A stretch of DNA of 64,000 nucleotides from Smittia aterrima. Taxonomy: Eukaryota > Arthropoda > Insecta > Diptera > Chironomidae. Below the pieces are notes generated by a model. That model made no database searches. It had not been told where the DNA came from and worked only from the letters and a program-made list of their open reading frames with translations. Below, one piece after another: positions 51,797-63,209 of this stretch (positions within the stretch are counted from its first letter, which is position 1; every line of letters begins with the position of its first letter). Position numbers and translations under genes: made by a program. The stretch lies in NCBI GenBank assembly GCA_033063855.1, contig CP093831.1:19964001-20028000 (forward strand), given 5' to 3'.

Positions 51797-52850
51797 GGAT
51801 GATGGGATTTTAAAGGAAAAGTATATAATTTATATATAAATTATATATAAATTATATATAATTTATAAGTTCCATTTTTCCATTATATATAAATTATATA
51901 CAAATTATATAGTTTATATATAATTTATATATAAAAAAACCGTACAATTTCCATGCGACACCAAATGGTTCTTATGGAAATTATTTATAATTTATATATA
52001 AAAAGTATACTTTTTATATATAAAATGTAAAACAAAGAAATCAGAATATATCATGATATATCTCGGATGTATCATAGTTTTCACTATTGATTTATAAATT
52101 ATATACAAAAAGGATATAATTTATATACATTTTATAAATAAATTTTTGAAATGAATATTTTATATTTGTATGAAATGAATTTTATTGAATCATTTTATTA
52201 AACTTTTAAGTAAGAGAATATAAAAAACAAAATTATGCATTAGCCATAGTTTTTAGATATTCTGCAATTGTCATTTGACCAGCCGCAATTTGTGCAACAC
52301 AACGTTTTAGCGGTGCAGAGAGCTTTGAGTGATCACGAGCTACAAATCCTCACTGTTGATCAACAAGCAATGCTGCATAAGATAATACTACACAAGATAT
52401 CAGATATTCTGTAAAATCCCAGATGTGAGGATGACGGAAAATTATGTATAACATTTCAAAGATTTATTTCTAAAATGTATATAAATTATATCCTTTTTAT
52501 ATATAATTTATAAATATATAATGAAAACTATAATACATGCAAGATATATCATGATATATTCTGATTTCTTTGTTTTACATTTTATATATAAAAAGTATAT
52601 AAAATGTGTATAAATTATATACTTTTTATATATAAATTATAAATAATTTCCATAAGAACCATTTGGTGTCGCATGGAAATTGTACGGTTTTTTTATATAT
52701 AAATTATATATAAACTATAATTTATATATAATTTATATATAATTTGTATATAATTTATATATAATGAAAAAAGTCAACTTATAAATTATATATAATTTAT
52801 ATATAAATTATATATAAATTATATACTTTTCCTTTAAAATCCCATGTCCC
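51797..52850. mobile_element. 1054-bp foldback/TIR element with 8-bp TSD
   Basis: CTTAGCAA at 51789-51796 and 52851-52858 flanks a near-palindrome. Outer ends are GGATGATGGGATTTTAAAGG on the left and, read inversely, GGGGACATGGGATTTTAAAG on the right. Arms of about 350 bp are rich in TATATAAATTA modules. Each arm also holds a unique mirrored block: CCGTACAATTTCCATGCGAC at 51940-51959 and its inverse ending near 52689. Ends beginning GG with an 8-bp duplication are compatible with Merlin- or Mutator-like transposons, but no transposase is visible. Confidence 0.8.
52233..52454 (-). pseudogene. Protein-coding fragment captured inside the foldback element
   Basis: Between the palindrome arms the minus strand reads a protein-like 73-residue frame. 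It starts MLYIIFRHPHIWDFTEYL and ends CVAQIAAGQMTIAEYLKTMA, NA, then TAA. One in-frame TGA (codon at 52352-52350) interrupts it between LLVDQQ and GFVARDHSK. The composition is quite unlike the AT-rich arms. It could be the C-terminal remnant of the parent transposon's own protein or a captured host or viral-type gene piece. I do not recognise the family. Confidence 0.45.
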
Positions 52851-52858
52851 CTTAGCAA

Positions 52859-55800
52859 ACATGCATTACTTATCCAAATTGAATTTCAGTCTCAAACTTT
52901 TAGGGTGAGTGAAGTCATTGGCTCAACGCAAGAATTGTATCTTGCGAAGATAATAATTTTGAATTGAAAAATTATGCGTGAATTGAGGAAACTTTTATTC
53001 TTTTAGATATTTTCAAATGTGTGAATACAAAGGTTCAATTTATTCGGCGATTAGATGAGAATAGCCAGCTTGTAAAAAACTAACTTGCTCGACCGTTCAC
53101 ATCTATATCAGTTACTTCACTTTCAATGTTTCTATATTCCCACCTTTACAACTAAGTAGCTCATATCTTCAAATATTGGCATTATTATGCATCACTTGGG
53201 TAGCTTTACAGTCAAATTAGCAAGTTTGGACTCACCTCAAGTATTTTATCGATTCCAATGAGATTCTTTCATGTTTCCGTGAGTAATAAACTGATCCTAT
53301 TCAACTCACAAATCCAGAAATATTAGTCCCAAACTGACTAGTGTCGAAATATGAATTTTCGACATTCCCAAAATATTTACCAAACTTTCACTTATCTGAA
53401 GTAATCTGGGAGTAGAATTGCTTGAATTTTGTTTCATTAAATGCATATGGAAACTTGCTGCCTTTGATCTGTGAAGAAATAACTGTGATTTAAGGTATTT
53501 CAGATTTTAAGCAAATAAAATTGAAAGAAGGATTAATTGGTCTCGAGATTAATTGAACCAAGGATTTTATTGAGAAATTCTGTCAACAATAAAAATAAAA
53601 TTATAAAAGAAAGTTTAAAATTTTGGCAATATGGCAAAAATTTAAATACGAAATTATTAGGTTAACGCTAATTATGTTTGGCTCGTTAAATATCTAAAAC
53701 ACAATTTCATACAAAAACCCGGCAGTAAATTTCTCTATTTCTCGTTCTGCTGATAAAGGAAGCAAATATTTGATTTATCGTTCATCGAAATAATTCACCA
53801 ACTCACGAGAGAAAACGAACGAAAAAGCATCGAATGCTAAACATTTTTGGTTCCTCCGTTAACGTAAGAAAAAGAGATTTATTAAGGGATTTCGAGAAAA
53901 GAAAACATTGAACCCATCGATAAGCATATAAATCCTTGATAAAAGCACTTTTAAGGATCAAACACAAACATTGCCTCTCATTCGGAATAAAAAAGCGACG
54001 CCGACGGAGGGGAGCAAGCACACGGTATCTGAATATCTCTGCGTCTCTCCATTTTATATGTTGAATCCATAAACTACAGTATGGATTTTTCTCCTAATCA
54101 TCTAAATGCTCCATTAAAGTACACAGGAGAGATTTGATGATAAGAGAGAAAACTCGTTAAGGTTCTTGAGCATAAGAAACCTTGAAATGTTTGCCAATAA
54201 ACAATAAACTGTAAAAATGAGTGGTATCAAAGTTTATGATTCCTATCTGTCCCAAGGACATCATGACAGACTTTGTTTTTCCTTTAATAAATCTTCCTCT
54301 AAATTGAACATGAAATTCGCAGTTACACAAAATAGTATTCTCATTTCGCATTCTAGTTCTCTACACCTTTTAAATTTTTATTACGAAAATCCTTTCCGGC
54401 AAAACTAAGAATTGCGAATGATTGCGTTGTATAAAAATAGATTCATTTTATTTAGACATGTTCTGAAAATATGTTTATTAAGAAGATACTAAAGCCTCAC
54501 TTTTTAAAACATGGAAATTTAAATTTATCCTTCTTCTGGGAATATGACAGAAAAGTAAACAATTTTACGTTCATACGTAAGCGTTTCGAGATCAGGTGCA
54601 ACTAATGAAAATGCTTCTAGTGAAGTTAAGTTTCATTTACGGTAATTTAGGTACAATTTTAATTTCGTTTCTAAAATAGTTTTCAGCGTTTCTGAACCAA
54701 CGACGATGAGCGAGGTATTTTAGTGAAATATGAAAATATTTTAAACTTTTTCGACAAAGCGAAACATGAGTAAAGTGAACATCCTCTCATGGTTTCACAC
54801 TTAATGGTTCTGACAATGAAAAACACTCACGCTAATGCTAAAGGCATGAGCAGCGCAAGATAGCAAGTTTTGTTTAATGAGGAAAACGCAAACGATTTTT
54901 ATCACGTAAAGTACACACAAGATTTGTTGGCATGAAGCAGCCGCAAATGTGCCATTACGGTATTAATTCTAGAAATATTTCATCTCTGAAATGAGAAAAG
55001 GTAATCAGATGGCGACAGAGATAAGGATTGACTAGTTCTTTTCACACCACGTTGCTTTATGAGTCGTGAAATTTTCTTCAGATAACTAACTTGAACAAAA
55101 ATAAATTCATAATGTGAATTGTTCATTTTGAACGTGACTTCACCAGACTCTGACCTTTTAGCTCTTCATAAAAAAATCTTTAATTTTTCTTCATTCTGTA
55201 TTAAGTTTTAAAGAACAAAATCGCATTTCAATTTTATTTGCAGTAAAGTCCTAATCCTCTTTGTTCTTTCAATAAAAACTCCCCAAGTTGACGACCTCGG
55301 GTTTAGCTTGAGCAATTTTCCAGGAAAAGAAAAAAGTCATGTCGTCGTGTAAATTCACAACTTGGCATTTGCGTGTCGGAATAATTTCTTTGATGCAGGA
55401 AAAATATTCCGTGTTTGGATCAGTGCGGTTTGAAATCAAATTCAATTATTTTTCTCGCTTCAATTTCTCGAGAGGGCGTTCATTCTGGAAAGTCAGCCAA
55501 AAGAAAAAGAAGAAATGGAAAGGAAATTAAATTTTCCTGAATAGGGTTTCAGAATTTATTCAGGGAATACATTAATTCATAGCATTAGTTGGTTCATAGT
55601 TCTTGCTCTTTGCGTAGAAATTAATACAATTACCAATTCAAACGTTGTGACATTTATGTTGCATTGTTTGACTTTCTTGTCGAGATTAGGACATGAGTGA
55701 CTTTCTTTGGCGAACACATTAGCAAGATTGGAATTAGAAGATTAGTAGAGTTATAATTTCTAAATAGAATTCAAGATAAAAATATCGGGTGCAGAAGGAG

Positions 55801-55969
55801 GTTAATAGGAGAAAGATTTTCACTTTCAATATTCCCATCTTTTACGAGTTTTTTAAAAAGAGAAGTACAAAAAAGCCTTCTCCTTTAAAATAAAAAAAAT
55901 GTCATTCAAAATTAAAAACCTTTTCTATTAAAAAACAAGTGGCAGTAGCAGTTCGTACCGAACTTACTG
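52859..55969. other. Gene-free AT-rich region
   Basis: No coding exon, RNA gene or clear repeat is recognisable. The longest ORFs are 63-72 codons without motif or splice support. Confidence 0.5.
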
Positions 55970-55971
55970 TA

Positions 55972-57076
55972 GGGTTTTTCATCCTCTGGATGAACTGGTT
56001 ACAGGGGACATTTTACTTGGTTTGTTTACCGAAGTTTCACTTTGAGCTCACCAGAGGTGAATCCAATGGGTGGAGCTTTGATTTTCTGGGATTTATCGCT
56101 TAGTCGTGACCAGTTAAACATTTCATGTAAAGAACTCAATGCTCTAACTCCAAAGGGAACGAAGTTCCACTCTGAGCTCACCAGAGGTGGATCCAATGTG
56201 TGGAGCTTTGATTTTCTGGGATTTATCGCTTAGTCGTGACCAGCTGATCATTTCATGTAAAGAACGCAATGCTCTAACTCCAAAGGGAACGAAGTTCCAC
56301 TCTGAGCTCACCAGAGGTGGATCCAATGTATACAGCTTGGATTTTCTGGGATTTATCGCTTAATCGTGACTAGCTGATAATTTCATGTAAAGAACGCAAT
56401 GCTCTAACTCCAAAGGGAACGAAGTTCCACTCTGAGCTCACCAGAGGTGGATCCAATGTGTGGAGCTTTGATTTTCTGGGATTTATCGCTTATTCGTGAC
56501 CAGCTGATCATTTCATGTAAAGAACGCAATGCTCTAACTCCAAAGAGAAAGAAGTTTCACTTGGCGCTGGTCGAAGGTGGACTCATATCTGGTCAGCTCT
56601 GAGATCCAATCATTCGTTTGAGCACGCTCAACATTTCTTGTGAAGAAGCGTCAGCGGAAATGTTAAGAAAGCTGAATAAATCGAAAAAGTTTGAAAAATT
56701 TGTATGGAGCTCACCAGACTCCAGCCCCGTGGGCCCGAACCACTTGAGCTATCAAGTCCATCTAAAGAGGTTTTCGTCTCATCCATAAATAGAACTAAAT
56801 GGCAAAAACCGGAAGTAGCTAGCTGCTTCCGTTCTCGAGAAAATCGAATCACAAGCAAAAATCGACTTTTTGTATGGAGATTCCAGGTTTTGGGCCCGTG
56901 GGCCTGATCCTGATGAGCTAGCCAAAAATCCTCAAAAGTTGTTTTCCCAATTAAAATTCTCTATCGACTGGTGAAGAAATCAATTCGCTAGCTCATTGCG
57001 TTCGCGAGTTATTTCAATAACGGACCACGGACAAAGCGACCATAATAGGGTGTTCCATCCTTCGGATGAAAAACCC
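55972..57076. mobile_element. 1105-bp TA-flanked non-autonomous element with internal tandem repeats
   Basis: The left end TA-GGGTTTTTCATCC (55970-55984) is mirrored by GGATGAAAAACCC-TA (57064-57078). Just inside each end is a short palindrome of CATCC and GGATG (CATCC-TCT-GGATG on the left, CATCC-TTC-GGATG on the right). TA duplications suggest a Tc1/mariner-type target. The interior has a 130-bp tandem repeat and, on the minus strand, two segments with an RNA polymerase III box-A-like TAGCTCAAGTGG / TAGCTCATCAGG. No transposase frame is seen. Confidence 0.65.
56030..56560. repeat. 130-bp tandem repeat, about four copies
   Basis: GAGCTCACCAGAGGTG recurs at 56044, 56174, 56304 and 56434, an exact 130-bp period. 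Each unit includes GATTTTCTGGGATTTATCGC and AAGAACGCAATGCTCTAACT. Copies differ by a few bases, and a decayed fifth copy follows to about 56600. Confidence 0.95.
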
Positions 57077-57143
57077 TAAAAAATTAAAATTCCATCTTTT
57101 TCGTGCATAATTGTAAAGAACGGATCTGAAAATACTTTCAATC

Positions 57144-57567
57144 GGCGTATCATATTCTATCATACTCGCAGAATTCTATTTGCAAGTAGAATTCTATTAG
57201 ATTTATGTAGAATTCTAAATAAGAAAGCACTGGGGGCCTCCTCCGGAGGCCCTGTTTTTATACTAACTATGGGCTTACGCAGGTATCGTAAATTTAGCCT
57301 AACTAGAGTCCCTCCATGCCGAGACAAATAGCCGAAGGGCTCCTGGCGGAGCCCTTCTAGCTATTAATCACAGCATGTTCGGGTTCAAAATATTACTAGA
57401 ATTCTACCAAAATTCTAATAGAACATAGAATTCTATCAAATTCTATTGAATTCTATTGGAATTCTAGTAGAATTCTATGTTCTATTAGAATTCTATCAAT
57501 TCTATGCAAGTAGAATGCAAATAGAATTCCAATAGAATTCTGCGAGTATGATAGAATATGAAACCCC
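57144..57567. mobile_element. 424-bp MITE with 9-bp TSD and two strong internal hairpins
   Basis: CTTTCAATC occurs at 57135-57143 and 57568-57576. Perfect 30-bp inverted repeats lie at 57151-57180 and 57531-57560, built from ATTCTAT/AGAATTC modules, with outer ends GGCG... and (inverse) GGGG.... The middle carries two GC-rich hairpins: GGGCCTCC-TCC-GGAGGCCC at 57234-57252 and GAAGGGCTCC-TGGC-GGAGCCCTTC at 57334-57357, the latter extended by AATAG/CTATT. A 9-bp duplication fits Mutator- or Merlin-like elements. Confidence 0.8.
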
Positions 57568-57576
57568 CTTTCAATC

Positions 57577-60117
57577 TCCATGGGCATGAAAACATAATAG
57601 CATTTTACAGTATGCTGAATATCAATGCTTTTAATTTCTCGATGCACTCTCATTCAATTATAATTTCCGATTCAATGAGCAATTATTATTTGCGTATAAT
57701 ATGTTATTTTGACGTTCATTTAATTACGAAATAAACGGTTCGATTTAATCTATTAATCATGTCTACCGCTCGTTCTGCTCTCTGCTATCATTATTCGAAA
57801 TGTAAATAAGCAATTAATTTCAAGTGCAAGGATGAAAATTATAGTAAAATAACGAATGACGTTGAATAACTACAAAGACTGAAATTTTCAAGGGAAATTT
57901 CATGAATACTTTTTCAACGCTTGTGATAAACTACAAAAGAGTTTTTCACCAAAAAGAGAGAAGACTGAATAACCTTCACTTGCAAAAATAATCTTTAAAC
58001 CAAAATAAATTTTTCACTTTTTCAAGAAGCCATGCGAGGAAATAAAAGTTATTTAACAGTGAAGAGTGAAGTTATCAATTTTAATTTGAAGGGATCAACT
58101 TTGAGCGGGATCCAATAAATTCAAACTTTGCACTTAATGATAGAAAAAGCTTAAATAGAGGACAAAATGGGATGAAAACAAAATGTCATTTTGACATTTT
58201 AGCCTAAATTTTTTAGGTTGTTTAAAGCCTTAGTTATAATCTGATAATTTATGTTTCCACATAAAATGTTTTAAAACATTTTTGACAACAACATTAGCCA
58301 AGAGAAGGAGCTTTCTGCGCAGACGTTGCCTTTGCGTCAAAGTCAGTACGTACGTCTCGCTAGGCTACGAAGTAAGTGCTAGGTCAAGGTAAAGGAAACA
58401 TAAAACAGTTTGTTGTGAAACTTAGAAGAGTCGAGACGCATTCTTTTTTATTCCAGAATTTTTTTAAGTGTTCCACAAAAAAATATTAAGCTCTAAAAGA
58501 AAAAGCATTAAACTTGCAATAAAAATAGGTTTAAAAAGGAAATGGGAAAAATCTAACTTCTCAAATGCCAAAACGTTTAAAGCAAAAGAAAAATTGTGTT
58601 TGGAAATATTTTCTGATGGAAAAGTTGATTTCACGATAAAGAAAAAGAGCAAAGGTATTAAAAAGAATGAAGTTTCTGTGTTCACTTTAAAATGCTTTCG
58701 GAGTTATTAAACTAAAGTCTTCGGAATATGGAATATTAAAGCAAAGGAATATCGAAAGAGATTCTCTTTAAGAGAATAATTATTACGGTAATTTCACAAA
58801 GATTGATTTACATCTAAACAGCAGATCTTAAGAAGAAGTGAAAGTTAATTCAAGAAGATCCTTTTTTTAGTGATTCCTCGAAAAATGTGTTTCATTAAAA
58901 AGTTTGGAAAAAAAACTAAAAGCTTATCAAACAAGAAATTGAAATTACAATTCAGATTTTGCGAGTCAAGAAGAAACTTATGTTTTAAAAATCCTTTTAG
59001 AATAATTTTATTCATCATAAAGAATCTGTCAAGTCAAAAAAATTCCTAGATTTTTTTCAAGAACTTCACGAATGGTTTTGCGACGTATAAAACAGTAAAG
59101 AAAATTACATTTCTAAATAAAACTTCTTCGCTGTGCCGCGCGTGATTATTGAAGAATCTTGTAATTAGAGTAAATAGCTTCGTCGAACATCGTCCACGTT
59201 TTGAAATATTTAGAACATTAAATCGATTTTCACTTTAAATACTTTTCTCTACAATATCTGTTTTTAAATTTTCTTTCGAGACATTCAAAAATCAATAGCC
59301 CTCCTCATCACGTCAGCCTCAATTTCTCACAGCGAGGGTGGAAGAATGGCTCTCATTCTACCGATTTCAATCTTCTCAGATAACAAAACTTTTTAGTCTA
59401 CAGTAGTAGAGCAAGAAAAGTATCAGAGAAACAGCAGTTCACAAACAAAATTGCTAAAGGGCTTTTCATTTATTGGATTGATAGCTTTTATTTTAATAAA
59501 ATAAACCGTTCTCGAGTCTGCATTGGGTAAAAATCCCTAAAAAGTTGAAATTATGAAGCGTTTTCTTATAAAATAATAATTTAAATCGAGGGCGCCATTA
59601 AATTGTAATTAAGACATCCTCTATCTCAGATTTTGTGCAGAAATATGATAATCGAGAAAAAAAAACTCTTGCAACGTTAAGCTTCCTGTTGGATCCTGTT
59701 ACAGATTATTACTGTAATTTGTTGCACATGTTCCACACGAGCACATTCCATGAATGATTATCATGAGTTTTAAATAATTTCGACTTCGAACTGAATCCCT
59801 AAGAACTTTAAGATAATGCTTCAAATACTTTCAAACTCGTCTTCGATTAAAATTTAATCGAGAAATATGTGAAAACTCAAATATTAAAATGACAGAGAAC
59901 GCCGACGATAAGTGAAACAAAAGAACTTGCCTTTTAACGCTTGTCATGAATTCAGATTGATGTGGAAAATCGAGTGAAATTGACAGAATACGAGGGTCTC
60001 GTAAATCTGAGGAATTTCCTCGATAGGGTTCTTCTCGGCGATGCTAATGAATTCAATCACAATTTTGCAACATATAACTGACAGTCATTTCAATTATGAA
60101 TTTGTTTCAGAAAGAAA
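57577..60117. other. Gene-free AT-rich region upstream of the DOMON paralogue
   Basis: The only notable frame is a lysine-rich 80-codon ORF at 58468-58710, preceded by a possible acceptor (TTTTTATTCCAG, ending 58455). It could be a diverged exon, but I find no partner exon or motif. A CAG acceptor at 60110 precedes the next gene's ATG, so a 5' untranslated exon may lie here. Confidence 0.4.
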
Positions 60118-62447
60118 ATGCCGTTGAAGAGAACTTTTTTGCTGTTTTTGTCGCATCTGACTGCGAAAAGTCTATCAAACGAGATTCCATGGGACCACAT
60201 GGTCGATTTAGATATGAACTTCAGGCTGATCTGGAGAGTCAAAAAACCGGATATCATCATCGAAGTCCAAGTAAAAACTCATGGATACATCGGCTTTGGT
60301 TTCTCACGAAGTGAACATATCTACGGAGCAGACATGGCCGTAGGATGGGTCGACAACAAACACACATTTATTCAAGTGAGTTTCGTAGTTTAAATTTCAA
60401 ACTTTGAAAAGAACTTTTATTTTTGCGATCTTGATTGGGTTGAGTTAAAAAAAAAACATTTTCAAGACACCGAAGACAAATTCCCTAATTAATACAAAAT
60501 TTTTGTTTCGATGAAAAAACGAAATTGTTTTGTCGTATGCAAATTAAAATTCTCCGAAAGGTGTTGATGCATCGCGAGCAAAGTAAATAAGTGCACAAAA
60601 CGAAAACAGAAAAGGAAAATTAAAAGAGCATTTTGTCTTCATGCACCGTCATTTGTAGTTCGCAATTTCTAAAATGCGATCCAGAATGTTTTTCTCTTTC
60701 TGGAGCACTTTAAATTTGTTGTTTCGCATTGGCAAATTGCTCAAAGAAGCGGCAATACGAAGAAGAAGGATTTGAATTTTTTTAAAATTGTTTTAAAGTT
60801 CTTCGAGTCGAGAGATCTGATTGGCTACAGAAATAGGACGCAAGTTCGTTCTCTAACCGTTGTTTCTATAGAACGAACCTAGAATGATATTAAATAATTA
60901 AAAATCAATCATTCGATAAATCAATTCCTACTTTTAGCTCATCCGCATAGAAATGCTTGAACTTGTAAATCATTAATCGATGTTCGTACATTGAGGCTTT
61001 GTTCAAGATTCAAAATGATGGGAAAGTATAACCGCAAAAAAGTTTCCGTCACAAACAGAAATATTTGTCATGCGTTGAAATAGAAAATTCAGTGAAGCGG
61101 TTGATCAAATGATGACTTCTTTGATTGCTTTTTCATGATGTTTCGCATATGTTGCTAAAGAATGGAAACAAACGAGCCATCGACAAGCAGATGCGGTTTG
61201 GTTGAAATATTTCCACGTTCGCATTTCGTGGTGAAAAATTGAATAATTACAGTGACCGTCAGCCAACATAGCAAACAGAGAGAGTTAGCGATTGAATGAT
61301 GTAAACGTAGTCTCATCCAAAATATGAAAACGTTAAAATTTATTTAAAAGCTTTATTTCACTTTCAATGAACGAGACACAAACATTTTCCGTAGCCGCTG
61401 ATGATTTATGGATTTAATTTGCAAACATGTAGCAAACCGACAAAAGAGATATAAATTCTTCTCTAAATTGTTTCATTCTTTAGGACCGACACATCCCCGT
61501 CCACAGCAATAACGGCGAGCCCATTCTGGATCCATCGCAAGATTATGTGTTGTTATCCGGTCGAGAGAACGCAACGCATACAATATTGCGCTTCAGGAGA
61601 AAGCTTAGAACGTGCGATGAAAAACATGATGTCTCCATTACTGTGAGTTCAACCTAAAATTTCTATTAAATTTGTGTACAAGTTTTGAGGACAAACAAAT
61701 TGAATGACAAATTTTCCAATGCATTCATGACAGAGTTATTTATTTCAAAAATCAATAAATTTTTCCTGGATTTTCCTATTTCTAATTCATCAACTTCCAA
61801 AGTGAAGGCTTTAGATTGCTGCGGCCGGTAGCTCAACCAGTCCACATCAATCCAAAGCCTGTACTTTTAATTTAACATTTGCGATTGTCATTGAAATGAA
61901 GACAAATCTTTTATTTAAATTCTTTTCGATCATCTAAAACCAATATTTGGCAAACTCTGTCCATGAATATCAACTTCAATTTGCGGTATTCATCGGACGA
62001 GCCAACTCGTACATAGTACTCAACAATAAATCAAACTTAACGTATCCTCTTCCGCATTTTGACAATAAATATTTTGATTGCTTTTTACAGAATGATACGA
62101 TGAAAATCGTTTACATGTATCATCATGATGAGCCGAAAAGAGGTTCACTTCAGCATGGCAGCTTACCCGAACCCGAGCTGGCTTTGAAACCCATCAAATC
62201 ATTATTTTTGTTGCATAGGCCAAATTTTGAACGAAAGGAAAAAGAAAAGAAAGCGAAAAATTACGAATCAGTTGAGACGTTTGACATGAGAATAAAGAAA
62301 GCTTCAGGCTTCAGGAATGTGACATCGATTGTTTATTGCACTAGCAAATGTAACAGCGGTATATTTTCACTAATCAACGAAAAATACTGTGGAAGAAGCT
62401 TTGAGAACAATACCAATAAAAATCATTACAAGCAAAAATGTTTCTGA
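60118..62447 (+). pseudogene. Truncated DOMON paralogue of the MOXD1-like protein
   Basis: Exons 60118-60375, 61484-61642 and 62091-62447 match the first three exons of the gene at 36004-39756 in phase and sequence (THGYIGFGFSRSEHIYGADM; DRHIPVHSNNGEP; NDTMKIVYMYHHDEPKRGSL). The predicted product is 257 residues: signal peptide, DOMON domain, linker. In exon 3 the frame jumps from MRIKKA directly to SGFRNVTSIVYC. About 155 residues, the whole first copper domain, are missing by an in-frame deletion. After CNSGIFS similarity ends and a new tail runs to a stop (KQKCF). No second copper domain or anchor follows. It may be a pseudogene, or a gene reduced to a solo secreted DOMON (haem- or sugar-binding type) protein, since every junction and frame is open. 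Confidence 0.7.
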
Positions 62448-62455
62448 CTTTTATT

Positions 62456-63209
62456 ATGCTGCACATTGTTGTCTGTGTGTTGTTACTAAGCCGTTTGTGG
62501 ACTTTCGAGGTAAGTACAGCGAAAATAAGGGGGATTAATATTAAGAGATAACCTGATTACATTCGCACATCGCACTAAACCTGAAGAGAGATAAACTCTA
62601 ACAGCATAAATATCACCAGAGAGTTGTATATAAAAAAGTCGGAAAGTTGAAAATTGTGAAAAAAGATGTCAATTCCCAGTGACGTTTTCCAGTCAACATT
62701 AAAATAGAAAAAAAAATTCAAACTTGGAATATTCACTTCTTCGAAAGTTTCAACAAAAATCCCGGGAAATTTGAGTTCCTGGAGCATCATGAGCTTGTTA
62801 GAGATAATTATTGTTACCTCCTTTGAAAGAATGTAACAGCTCAGCTCAGTTCAGAAGATTTGGAAGTTTGCCGACGAATCCTTAAATTAAGTTCGTTCTA
62901 TCATTAACGATTAGCTTTTGAACTGACAGGAATGAAAATTGAAAAAGAATGATTCTTCCTTAGGTGCGTCAGAAAGTGCAACTTAATCTAATCAGCTTAC
63001 GAAACTTCTCCAAAGAATCTCCAAACTTTTTCATGGAAATCAAAAAGTTTTCTTTTGAGCCGAACAAGCTTCTTGAGAGGAATCTGAATCAATCGCACTT
63101 TATTGAAATGGATGTTGATGATGCTTACGGTCTTGCAGTAAATATTGATGATTCAGAATCTGAAACAGAAAAACTGAAAAAAGAGCAATTTTCTATTGCT
63201 GTTTCGTAA
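62456..63209 (+). CDS. Candidate small acidic secreted protein, two exons
   Basis: Exon 1 (62456-62509) encodes MLHIVVCVLLLSRLWTFE, a typical signal peptide core, and ends at a strong donor (GAG|GTAAGT). Exon 2 (62964-63209), after TTCCTTAG, continues in phase for 81 codons. It includes FSKESPNFFMEIKKFSFEPN and an acidic tail (MDVDDAYGLAVNIDDSESE) and ends at TAA. AATAAA follows at about 63275. The total is 99 residues with only one Cys, inside the signal. The family is unknown. It begins only 9 bp after the stop of the DOMON paralogue, in another frame, so exon 1 could instead be an alternative 3' piece of that gene. Confidence 0.4.

Noticed and set aside
58468..58710. Lysine-rich 80-codon ORF as a gene
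   Set aside because: It has a possible acceptor upstream but no partner exon, motif or polyadenylation context. AT-rich DNA easily yields lysine-rich frames.
61815..61860. tRNA gene (GGCCGGTAGCTCAACCAG)
   Set aside because: Only a box-A-like segment is present. No matching acceptor stem, anticodon arm or box B follows within the usual distance.
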